The notes under the pieces: generated by a model
Database searches by the model: none
Told to the model about the DNA's origin: nothing
The model's input: the letters and a program-made list of their open reading frames with translations, nothing else
In this document: positions 1 to 5,117 of the stretch, in pieces
Position numbering within the stretch: the stretch's first letter is position 1
Layout: every line of letters starts with the position of its first letter
Program-made: the position numbers and the translations under genes
Assembly (NCBI GenBank): GCA_016177865.1
Contig: JACOUJ010000153.1
Location: 1-6,095 of the forward strand
Direction of reading: 5' to 3'
DNA length: 6,095 nucleotides
Source: Candidatus Rokuibacteriota bacterium
Lineage (GTDB): Bacteria > Methylomirabilota > Methylomirabilia > Rokubacteriales > JACOUJ01

Positions 1-376
1 CGCGACGCACGCGGGCATCGAGGGAGCGGAGCCCCTTGGCCACGGCCAGCATGAGCAGCAATGTATGTTCGGCGACCGAGTCGGAGTTCTGCCCGGGCGC
101 GTAGAGGACCGGAAGCCCAAGGCGGGTGGCGGCGGCCAGGTCCACGTTGTCAAGTCCAACGCCGTGGCGGGCGACACATCTGAGGCGAGGGCAGGCCGCC
201 ATGAGTTCCTCGTCCAGGGCCGGATGATTCCTCACGAGGATGGCCTCGACCTGATCCGCATATTGGATAACACCCTCGAAGCTCTCCTCGGCGACCACGA
301 CCCGAGCCAGAGCCTCTAAGATCTCGATGCCGGCCGGATGAATCTGGCCAGCCACGACGACCAGTGGCTTATTCAT
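1..376 (-). CDS. D-isomer-specific 2-hydroxyacid dehydrogenase, N-terminal part (runs off left edge)
   Basis: The minus strand is open from an ATG at 376 to the window edge, giving 125 residues of a protein whose C-terminus is outside. Residues 1-125 look like the substrate-binding half and the first linker of the D-2-hydroxyacid dehydrogenase family (phosphoglycerate, lactate or hydroxypyruvate/glyoxylate reductases). Seen motifs are VRNHPAL (48-54), RHGVGLDNVDLAAA (70-83) and PGQNSDSVAEHT (94-105), the last being the conserved stretch just before the NAD-binding Rossmann domain. The Rossmann GxGxxG and the catalytic Arg/Glu/His lie outside, so substrate cannot be assigned. The start is supported by a Shine-Dalgarno-like AGGAAG about 5 nt upstream. 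It follows the alcohol dehydrogenase stop by 37 bp on the same strand, so the two are probably co-transcribed. Members of this family commonly interconvert 2-oxo and 2-hydroxy acids with NAD(P)H; the exact role here is inference. Confidence 0.88.
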   Translation of the reverse strand, partial: MNKPLVVVAGQIHPAGIEILEALARVVVAEESFEGVIQYADQVEAILVRNHPALDEELMAACPRLRCVARHGVGLDNVDLAAATRLGLPVLYAPGQNSDSVAEHTLLLMLAVAKGLRSLDARVRR

Positions 377-413
377 GTTTACTTCCTTTGGGGACCTGGC
401 CCGGGTGCCCTGA

Positions 414-1430
414 CTACGGGAGGAGGACGCCTTTGATATAGTCGCTCGGCTGCCCCAAAAGTTCCCGGAAGACTCGCGCCCCCTCCGTGAGGGGGAAGGG
501 CCGGACCCACGGGGAGAGCTCCACTTTGCCGTGGGCGAAGAGACCAATAGCGGTCTCGATGTCTCGCGAGGTCACCGCATAGGAGCCCATGATCTTCCGC
601 TCGCCAAGCACTACCTCATGTCCCGAGAGATCGGTTCGATCCGAGTGAAGGCCGATCCACACCACTTCGCCGCCGGGGCGCGTGACGCTGAGCGCGGTCT
701 GGCGGGTTTCCGCGACTCCCGCGGCATCGATCGCCACGTCTACCCCGCGCCCTCGCGTAAACTCCGAGAGCGCCTCCTTCACGTCCTCCTGGCGCGGATT
801 GATGATCGGCTCGGCCCCGAGCTCGTGGGCCATCTCCAGTCTGAAGGGGTTCGTGTCCACGACGACCAGTCGAAAGGCGCCCAGGGCCTTCGCCACCTGA
901 AGGGCGAGAAGGCCAATGGTGCCGGCGCCGAAGACGACCACCGTCTCGGGAAACCGCGACTGCACCAGGGAAAAGACGTGAACCCCATTGGCCAGCGGCT
1001 CCACCAGCGCTCCTTCAAGCGGAGAGACCTTCTCAGGGAGCGCAAAGGCCACGGCAACCGGCACCGCCACATACTCGGCAAAGCCGCCTGGGCGACGCAT
1101 CCCGAAGACCTCGCGCTTAGGGCAGAGGTGGGTCTGACCATCTCGGCAGAGGTCGCAGGCAAAGCATGGGATCACGGAGGAGACCACGACGCGCTCCCCC
1201 TCCTGAAAGTGAGCGATGCCGGCCCCGACAGCCGCGACTTGCCCGCAGAACTCATGCCCCATGATGAGCGGCGGCGGGCGGCGCAGGCTCCGGCTGGCAA
1301 ATTGCTCGAGCTCGGAACCGCAGATGCCAACCGCTGCCACACGGATCAGAAGTTCGCCCGGCTTGGGCGAGGGGACCGGGATCTCCTGGATTTCGATCTG
1401 ATCAAAGGCGGGATAGACAAGGGCTTTCAT
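414..1430 (-). CDS. Zinc-dependent medium-chain alcohol/polyol dehydrogenase (GatD/Tdh/sorbitol dehydrogenase-like)
   Basis: This 338-residue protein has the normal length for zinc-binding medium-chain dehydrogenases, which oxidise alcohols, polyols or threonine with NAD(P)+. The N-terminal GroES-like domain carries the catalytic zinc ligands Cys37 (GICGSE), His59 and Glu60 (GHEF). The structural zinc site is complete: Cys89, Cys92, Cys95 and Cys103. The Rossmann domain has GAGTIG at 168-173, and Asp192 ending the second strand (VVVD) suggests NAD rather than NADP. The overall pattern (CGSE, RRPGGFAEYV, EPLANGVH) most resembles galactitol-1-phosphate, sorbitol and threonine 3-dehydrogenases, so I give no symbol. 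I chose the ATG at 1430 because the family signature starts there and AGGA lies 5 nt upstream. An in-frame ATG at 1442 would add four residues, and a longer in-frame extension upstream has no family similarity. It heads a minus-strand unit with the 2-hydroxyacid dehydrogenase. Confidence 0.93.
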   Translation of the reverse strand: MKALVYPAFDQIEIQEIPVPSPKPGELLIRVAAVGICGSELEQFASRSLRRPPPLIMGHEFCGQVAAVGAGIAHFQEGERVVVSSVIPCFACDLCRDGQTHLCPKREVFGMRRPGGFAEYVAVPVAVAFALPEKVSPLEGALVEPLANGVHVFSLVQSRFPETVVVFGAGTIGLLALQVAKALGAFRLVVVDTNPFRLEMAHELGAEPIINPRQEDVKEALSEFTRGRGVDVAIDAAGVAETRQTALSVTRPGGEVVWIGLHSDRTDLSGHEVVLGERKIMGSYAVTSRDIETAIGLFAHGKVELSPWVRPFPLTEGARVFRELLGQPSDYIKGVLLP

Positions 1431-1437
1431 CCTCTTC

Positions 1438-1466
1438 CTCATATCAGACGCTCGGAGGGGTGTCAA
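1438..1466 (-). promoter_or_regulatory. Candidate sigma70-type promoter for the dehydrogenase unit
   Basis: Read on the minus strand, a perfect -35 hexamer TTGACA (1466-1461) is followed by exactly 17 bp and then TATGAG (1443-1438, four of six matches to TATAAT). It points at the alcohol dehydrogenase. The predicted transcription start would fall around 1430-1432, essentially at the ATG. That conflicts with use of the purine-rich Shine-Dalgarno-like stretch at 1431-1440. Either the transcript is leaderless or the true promoter lies further upstream. The hexamers and spacing are seen; function is inferred. Confidence 0.5.
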
Positions 1467-1493
1467 TCGGAATCCCGCTCCGGGAGTGTCCTC

Positions 1494-1506
1494 ATTGGCG
1501 ACCAAT
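1494..1506. repeat. Inverted repeat ATTGG-cga-CCAAT, operator-like
   Basis: Perfect 5-bp arms separated by 3 bp lie in the divergent intergenic region, 28 bp upstream of the minus-strand -35 hexamer. The size and position would suit a binding site for a dimeric transcription factor controlling the dehydrogenase unit, mgsA, or both. A short palindrome like this can occur by chance, and no regulator gene is in view. Confidence 0.3.
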
Positions 1507-1509
1507 ACC

Positions 1510-1529
1510 CCACGTTCCACTTCGCGTGG
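1510..1529. repeat. Inverted repeat CCACG-N10-CGTGG
   Basis: Five-base arms CCACG and CGTGG are separated by 10 bp, which puts their centres about one and a half helical turns apart. The repeat is immediately followed by TACAAT (1530-1535), a reasonable plus-strand -10 hexamer for mgsA. No good -35 lies 16-18 bp before that hexamer. A possible reading is an activator site for mgsA, which is speculative. Confidence 0.25.
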
Positions 1530-1571
1530 TACAATCTCATCAGGAATCGCCGGTGCCTGCGAGTAATCCCG

Positions 1572-1582
1572 GTGATAATCAC
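1572..1582. repeat. Perfect 11-bp palindrome GTGATaATCAC in the mgsA upstream region
   Basis: Arms GTGAT and ATCAC surround one central A, about 60 bp upstream of the mgsA start codon. The element could be half of an operator or a small hairpin in the mgsA leader. It is too short to assign to any regulator family. Confidence 0.3.
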
Positions 1583-1641
1583 GGGCAGCGGACAACAGAC
1601 CTTGCTGATCTGCTCCGCCTGGGGAGGCGGCAAGAGGCCGT

Positions 1642-2109
1642 ATGGAATACAAACAGTTGTCAATGAAACCAACGAAGAAGATCGCCCTGGTCGCGCACGA
1701 CAACAAGAAGCAGGATCTGCTGGAATGGGCAGAGTTCAACAGAGATCTCTTGGCTCAACACGAGCTGTATGCGACAGCAGCAACCGGCAAGCTGCTGACG
1801 CAGGAACTCGATCTCGAAATCGTCAAGCTCCGAAGCGGACCCCTGGGTGGCGACCAGCAAATCGGCGCGAAGATTGCAGACGGAAATATCGATTTCTTGA
1901 TCTTCTTCTGGGACCCCCTCGAACCGCAGCCGCACGATCCGGATGTGAAGGCTTTGCTTCGGATCGCTGTGGTCTGGAATATTCCCGTCGCCTGCAACCG
2001 AGCGTCCGCGGATTTCATGATCTCGTCGCAATTGATGTCCACAAGATACGAGCGTCTCCTCCCTGATTATGGGGATCCTGGCGAACAGACCCCCGCTCCC
2101 GTGGCTTGA
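1642..2109 (+). CDS. mgsA: Methylglyoxal synthase
   Basis: The product converts dihydroxyacetone phosphate to methylglyoxal plus phosphate in the cytoplasm. This bypasses lower glycolysis and frees phosphate when sugar phosphates build up. The 155-residue protein (E. coli MgsA is 152) aligns without N-terminal gaps to the E. coli protein as I recall it. Conserved residues fall at matching numbers: His19 and Asp20 (ALVAHD), Lys23, SGPLGGDQQ with Asp71, FFWDP with Asp91, and PHDPDVKALLR with His98 and the second catalytic aspartate, Asp101. The usual TGTTG phosphate loop reads TAATG here (45-49), so Thr47 is replaced by Ala. The ATG at 1642 preserves the E. coli numbering and has AAGAGG 4 nt upstream; an ATG at 1663 is a weaker alternative. 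It is divergent from the dehydrogenase unit. Its stop TGA overlaps a possible TTG start of bamD. Confidence 0.96.
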   Translation: MEYKQLSMKPTKKIALVAHDNKKQDLLEWAEFNRDLLAQHELYATAATGKLLTQELDLEIVKLRSGPLGGDQQIGAKIADGNIDFLIFFWDPLEPQPHDPDVKALLRIAVVWNIPVACNRASADFMISSQLMSTRYERLLPDYGDPGEQTPAPVA

Positions 2110-2134
2110 CTTCCGTTGCGAGGTTCCTTACACT
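2106..2134 (+). promoter_or_regulatory. Candidate sigma70-type promoter across the mgsA/bamD junction
   Basis: TTGACT (2106-2111, five of six matches to TTGACA) and TACACT (2129-2134, four of six to TATAAT) are separated by an optimal 17 bp. Transcription would begin near 2141-2142, just before an in-frame TTG at 2145 of bamD. If active, it would express bamD independently of mgsA and exclude the TTG at 2106 as the start on that transcript. The match is seen; activity is inferred. Confidence 0.45.
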
Positions 2135-2909
2135 ACGTTTTACTTTGTGGTCTTTTCGCCCCTATCGGCTCCTTCTGCTCGCTTTTCTTCTTCCCGTTCT
2201 GACCGGCTGCGGCCTCTGGAAGAAGGACGCGGGGCCCCTCCCTCCAGTGGCCGACCTGTACAAGCAGGGGGAGAACGATCTCAGGCGCCAGCGATACGAG
2301 GACGCGCGGAAGACCTTTAAGCGCCTAGCCGAGTCCTATGCCGACACGGAGTTCGCCCCGCGGGCCCGCTTCCTCATTGGCGAGGCCTTCTACCGGGAAG
2401 AGAACTACGACGAGGCCGTGAAGTCCTTCCAGGAATTCCTTACCTTCTATCCGGCGCATCCGATCGCGGACCTGGCCCAATACCGTCTGGCGCTCTCCTA
2501 CTATGACCAGCTCCAACCCGTGGAGAAAGATCAGGGGTTGACATCGAAGGCCCTGGCCGAGTTTGAAAAGATGGTGCGGACCTACCCGGAAAGTCGGTAT
2601 GCGACTGATGCCCTGGCCAGGATGGAAATCTGCCGTCTCCGCCTGGCCCAGAAGGAACTCTGGGTGGCTCAGTACTACTACGACCGAGGGCAGTACGCGG
2701 CGGCGTTACAGCGCTTGGAGCTGATTTTGAAGAACCATGCCCGCCAGTCGGCGGTGCTCCCCGGGGTCCTGTATCTCCTCGGGGAAATCCACTTCCGTGA
2801 GGGGCGACGGGCCGAAGCCGCTCGGGTGGTTCAGAGGCTCGTGGATGAATATCCCAACTCCGGATGGGCGCGGCGGGCGCGTCAACGCTTCGCCGGCCGC
2901 CTCCTCTAG
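2106..2909 (+). CDS. bamD: Outer membrane protein assembly factor BamD (TPR lipoprotein)
   Basis: BamD is a periplasmic lipoprotein anchored in the inner leaflet of the outer membrane. With BamA it folds beta-barrel proteins into that membrane. A basic stretch (RPYR) and a hydrophobic segment (LLLLAFLLPV) lead to a lipobox LTGC with Cys35, a clear signal peptidase II site. The +2 residue is Gly, not the inner-membrane retention Asp. The rest is TPR-like helical repeats at roughly 51-81, 86-119, 123-165 and 180-260. Family-typical phrases are DQGLTSKALAEFEKMVRTYP and AQYYYDRGQYAAAL. Length (267, or 254 from the alternative start) is near E. coli BamD (245). The start is uncertain because no ATG precedes the lipobox. 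TTG 2106 overlaps the mgsA stop as TTGA, while TTG 2145 gives a standard 22-residue lipoprotein signal. Neither has a clear Shine-Dalgarno. A generic YfiO/TPR lipoprotein is the main alternative. Confidence 0.88.
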   Translation: MTSVARFLTLRFTLWSFRPYRLLLLAFLLPVLTGCGLWKKDAGPLPPVADLYKQGENDLRRQRYEDARKTFKRLAESYADTEFAPRARFLIGEAFYREENYDEAVKSFQEFLTFYPAHPIADLAQYRLALSYYDQLQPVEKDQGLTSKALAEFEKMVRTYPESRYATDALARMEICRLRLAQKELWVAQYYYDRGQYAAALQRLELILKNHARQSAVLPGVLYLLGEIHFREGRRAEAARVVQRLVDEYPNSGWARRARQRFAGRLL

Positions 2910-2917
2910 ATGACTTC

Positions 2918-2975
2918 GGCTCGGAACCCCGTGGCTCGGCCGGCGGCTGCCCCGGCGAGCGCCTCATGGCGAGCC
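2918..2975 (+). repeat. GC-rich hairpin with repeated GGCTCGG and GGCGAGC elements after bamD
   Basis: A stem GCTCG-(G)-CCGG (2934-2943) pairs with CCGG-CGAGC (2952-2960): nine base pairs, one bulged G and an 8-nt loop. It starts 25 bp after the bamD stop. GGCTCGG also occurs at 2918-2924 and GGCGAGC again at 2968-2974, so several mutually exclusive pairings are possible. There is no T-run after the stem, so it is not a canonical intrinsic terminator. It could be a 3'-end-stabilising structure for bamD or part of the ltaE leader. From here to about 3050 the region is extremely GC-rich and I see no gene in it. Confidence 0.4.
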
Positions 2976-3055
2976 GTGTCGCCGTGCGCAGCGCAGGGCG
3001 GGGCGGAGCGCGCCGGCCCGAAACCGCTGACCTCTGGTCGGGTCCTAAACATTAC

Positions 3056-3070
3056 CGAGCCAATCGCTCG
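3056..3070 (+). promoter_or_regulatory. Small hairpin/palindrome CGAGC-caatc-GCTCG just upstream of ltaE
   Basis: Perfect 5-bp arms surround a 5-nt loop and end 11 nt before the ltaE ATG, where a Shine-Dalgarno would be expected. The arms repeat the GCTCG/CGAGC sequences of the hairpin about 100 bp upstream, so the two could pair alternatively in the RNA. It could equally be a DNA operator. The pairing is seen; regulation is inferred. Confidence 0.3.
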
Positions 3071-3081
3071 AAAAGTAACTT

Positions 3082-4134
3082 ATGCATGAGATCGTAGACC
3101 TCAGAAGCGATACGCTAACTCTCCCCACTCCCGCCATGCGCCAGGCCATGGCCGAGGCAGAGGTGGGGGATGACGTCTGGGAGGAGGATCCCACCGTCAA
3201 GCGATTGGAGGCGATGGCGGCCAAGCGCTTCGGCAAGGAGGCGGGCCTCTTCGTCGTCTCGGGAACGATGGGGAACCTCGTGGGGGTCTTGTCCCACACC
3301 GAACCCGGCCAGGAGATCATCCTCGACGCCGACGCGCACATCTATCATTACGAAGTGGCCGGAGCCGCCCGGATCGGCGGCCTTCAGACCCGCCCCCTTC
3401 AGACGGAGCGAGGCTTTCCCTCGCCCGAACAGGTTCGAAGCGCCATCCGCCCGATCAACCTCCACGTCCCCGCTACCGGCCTCGTCTGCCTGGAGAATAC
3501 TCACAATCGTCACGGGGGGACCGTGTGTTCCCCCGAGGAGATTGCGGCGGTCGGCCAGGTGGCCCACGCCCACGGCGTGCCGGTTCACTTGGACGGCGCG
3601 CGAATCTTCAATGCCGCGGTGGTGCTCAAGCGCGAGGTGCGCGAGTTCGCTCGCGAGGCGGACTCTGTCCAGTTCTGCTTGTCAAAGGGGCTCGGGGCGC
3701 CAGCCGGTTCCCTCCTCGTCGGGTCCCGCGACTATGTCGCTCGGGCCCGACGCTGGAGAAAGCGGCTGGGCGGTGGCCTCCGCCAGGTCGGCGTTCTGGC
3801 CGCTCCCGGGATTGTCGCCCTCACCACGATGGTGGACCGGCTGGCAGAAGATCACGACAACGCCAGGCTCCTCGCTGAGGGGCTCAGCCAGCTTCCCGGG
3901 ATTCGATTGGACCTGGAGCGCGTCCAGACGAACATCGTCATCTTCCAGGTTGACCCTCCCGGCGGCGCCGAAGCGCTCGTCCGCGAGACGACGCTTCGCA
4001 AGGTGAAGATTCACCAGATCAACCCCACCTCCATCCGCTTGGTGACCCATAAGGATGTGGACCGCGAGGACATCCACCGCGCCCTCGAGGTCTTCCGCGA
4101 GCTCTGCCGGGGATGGCCCCGCTCCTCGAAATAA
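3082..4134 (+). CDS. ltaE: Low-specificity L-threonine aldolase (PLP-dependent)
   Basis: This enzyme cleaves L-threonine or L-allo-threonine to glycine and acetaldehyde in the cytoplasm, using pyridoxal phosphate. The 350-residue protein is close to the usual 333-345 of fold-type I threonine aldolases and matches the family along its whole length. The N-terminus has DLRSDT (6-11) and VGDDVWEEDPTV (28-39), followed by SGTMGNL (60-66). His86 occupies the position of the PLP-stacking His83 of E. coli LtaE. LENTHN is at 137-142 and HLDGARIFNA at 169-178, where Asp171 contacts the PLP ring nitrogen. The Schiff-base lysine is Lys202 in CLSKGLGAPAGSLLVG. RWRKRLGGGLRQ and RLVTHKDV follow near the C-terminus. 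The ATG at 3082 begins at the family N-terminus but has no obvious Shine-Dalgarno. Its end overlaps the next ATPase gene by 22 bp, implying translational coupling. Stereospecificity (L versus L-allo) cannot be read from the sequence. Confidence 0.95.
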   Translation: MHEIVDLRSDTLTLPTPAMRQAMAEAEVGDDVWEEDPTVKRLEAMAAKRFGKEAGLFVVSGTMGNLVGVLSHTEPGQEIILDADAHIYHYEVAGAARIGGLQTRPLQTERGFPSPEQVRSAIRPINLHVPATGLVCLENTHNRHGGTVCSPEEIAAVGQVAHAHGVPVHLDGARIFNAAVVLKREVREFAREADSVQFCLSKGLGAPAGSLLVGSRDYVARARRWRKRLGGGLRQVGVLAAPGIVALTTMVDRLAEDHDNARLLAEGLSQLPGIRLDLERVQTNIVIFQVDPPGGAEALVRETTLRKVKIHQINPTSIRLVTHKDVDREDIHRALEVFRELCRGWPRSSK

Positions 4135-5084
4135 AGGGCCTGAAGACCTACTTCTCCACGGACGAGGGGCTCGTCCGCGCCGTGGACGGCGTGGACCTCC
4201 GGATCGAGCGGGGTGAGACGCTGGGAGTCGTGGGGGAATCGGGGTGCGGGAAGACCGTGACCGCCCTCTCCATCATGCGCCTGATCCCCGAGCCGCCCGG
4301 AAAGATTGTGGAAGGCCAAATCCTCTGGGAGGGGCGGAACCTCCTGGATCTGCCGCCGGCCCAGATGCGAAAGATCCGCGGCAAAGAGATCGCCATGATC
4401 TTCCAGGAGCCGATGACGTCCCTCAACCCCGTGTTCACGATCGGGGAGCAGATCGCGGAGGCGATCCGGCTTCACGAGGGGGACAACCGACGCGAGGCCC
4501 TCAAGAAGACCATTGAGATGCTCCGCCTGGTCCACATGCCGAACCCCGAGCGTCGGGTCAAAGAGTACCCGCACCAGCTTTCGGGCGGGATGCGCCAGCG
4601 CGTCATGATCGCCATGGCGCTCTCATGCCACCCGAAGCTCCTGATCGCGGACGAGCCCACGACGGCCCTGGACGTGACGATTCAGGCCCAGATCCTGGAG
4701 CTATTGAACGAGCTGAAGGCCAAGCTGGGGATGGCCGTCATGCTGATCACGCACGACATGGGGGTCATCGCCGAGACGGCCCAGCGCGTCGTCGTGATGT
4801 ATGCGGCCAAGGTGGTGGAGGAGGCCTCGGTCACCACGCTCTTCAAGGAACCGCTCCACCCCTACACGCAGGGGCTCTTGAACTCAGTCCCCCGAATTGA
4901 TCTCGCGGCCACCGAGCGTCGTCGCCTTCAGGCTATCCCGGGCGTCGTGCCGCGCCCGGCCGATTTTCCTCCCGGCTGCCGCTTCAATCCGCGCTGTCCC
5001 CACGTCATGGGGGTCTGCGTGGAGAAGGAGCCGGTCTTGAGGGAGATGAAGCCGGGGCATAAGGTTTCCTGCTGGCTCTACTAG
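4113..5084 (+). CDS. dppD: Dipeptide/oligopeptide ABC transporter ATP-binding protein, DppD/OppD type
   Basis: One of the two ATPases that drive an Opp/Dpp-family importer from the cytoplasmic face of the inner membrane. Substrates in this family include peptides, nickel, glutathione and some sugars. All nucleotide-binding motifs are intact in the 323 residues: Walker A GESGCGKT (41-48), Q-loop FQEPMTSLNP (97-106), signature LSGGM (156-160), Walker B LLIADEP (176-182), D-loop ALD (185-187) and switch His214. The C-terminal oligopeptide-transporter domain has PGCRFNPRCP with four cysteines (289, 295, 302, 320), a pattern reported to hold an iron-sulfur cluster in Dpp ATPases. The ATG at 4113 lies inside the end of ltaE in another frame, with no strong Shine-Dalgarno, so translation is probably coupled. 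The DppD-like LSGGMRQRVMIAMAL stretch separates it from its DppF-like partner downstream. Substrate is unknown because no permease or binding protein is in the window. Confidence 0.94.
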   Translation: MAPLLEIKGLKTYFSTDEGLVRAVDGVDLRIERGETLGVVGESGCGKTVTALSIMRLIPEPPGKIVEGQILWEGRNLLDLPPAQMRKIRGKEIAMIFQEPMTSLNPVFTIGEQIAEAIRLHEGDNRREALKKTIEMLRLVHMPNPERRVKEYPHQLSGGMRQRVMIAMALSCHPKLLIADEPTTALDVTIQAQILELLNELKAKLGMAVMLITHDMGVIAETAQRVVVMYAAKVVEEASVTTLFKEPLHPYTQGLLNSVPRIDLAATERRRLQAIPGVVPRPADFPPGCRFNPRCPHVMGVCVEKEPVLREMKPGHKVSCWLY

Positions 5085-5117
5085 AATGACGGGCCTAACG
5101 CCCCGCCCACAGCGCTG

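Noticed and set aside
65..319. Plus-strand 84-residue open frame near the left edge
   Set aside because: It is antisense to the conserved 2-hydroxyacid dehydrogenase coding region and shows no independent signature.
1431..1739. N-terminal extension of the alcohol dehydrogenase up to 1739
   Set aside because: The extra residues have no family similarity, they overlap the divergent mgsA start, and the family N-terminus plus a Shine-Dalgarno place the start at 1430.
531..2066. Plus-strand 511-residue open frame across the alcohol dehydrogenase and mgsA
   Set aside because: It lies antisense to a well-supported zinc dehydrogenase and in another frame of mgsA. Its product is low-complexity and rich in Arg, His and Gly with no recognisable motif, typical of shadow frames in GC-rich DNA.
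2934..2960. Intrinsic terminator after bamD
   Set aside because: The stem is strong, but no T-run follows it, so it does not meet the Rho-independent pattern.
2440..2967. Minus-strand 175-residue open frame over the bamD 3' half
   Set aside because: It is Pro/Arg/Ser/Gly-rich without motifs and is antisense to the conserved BamD TPR region.
3027..3055. Promoter for ltaE (CTGACC, 17 bp, CATTAC)
   Set aside because: Only four of six and three of six hexamer matches; too weak to list as a feature.
2910..3081. Glycine riboswitch or other known riboswitch upstream of threonine aldolase
   Set aside because: I looked for the conserved glycine-aptamer core and found no convincing match. The hairpins seen do not correspond to a class I recognise.
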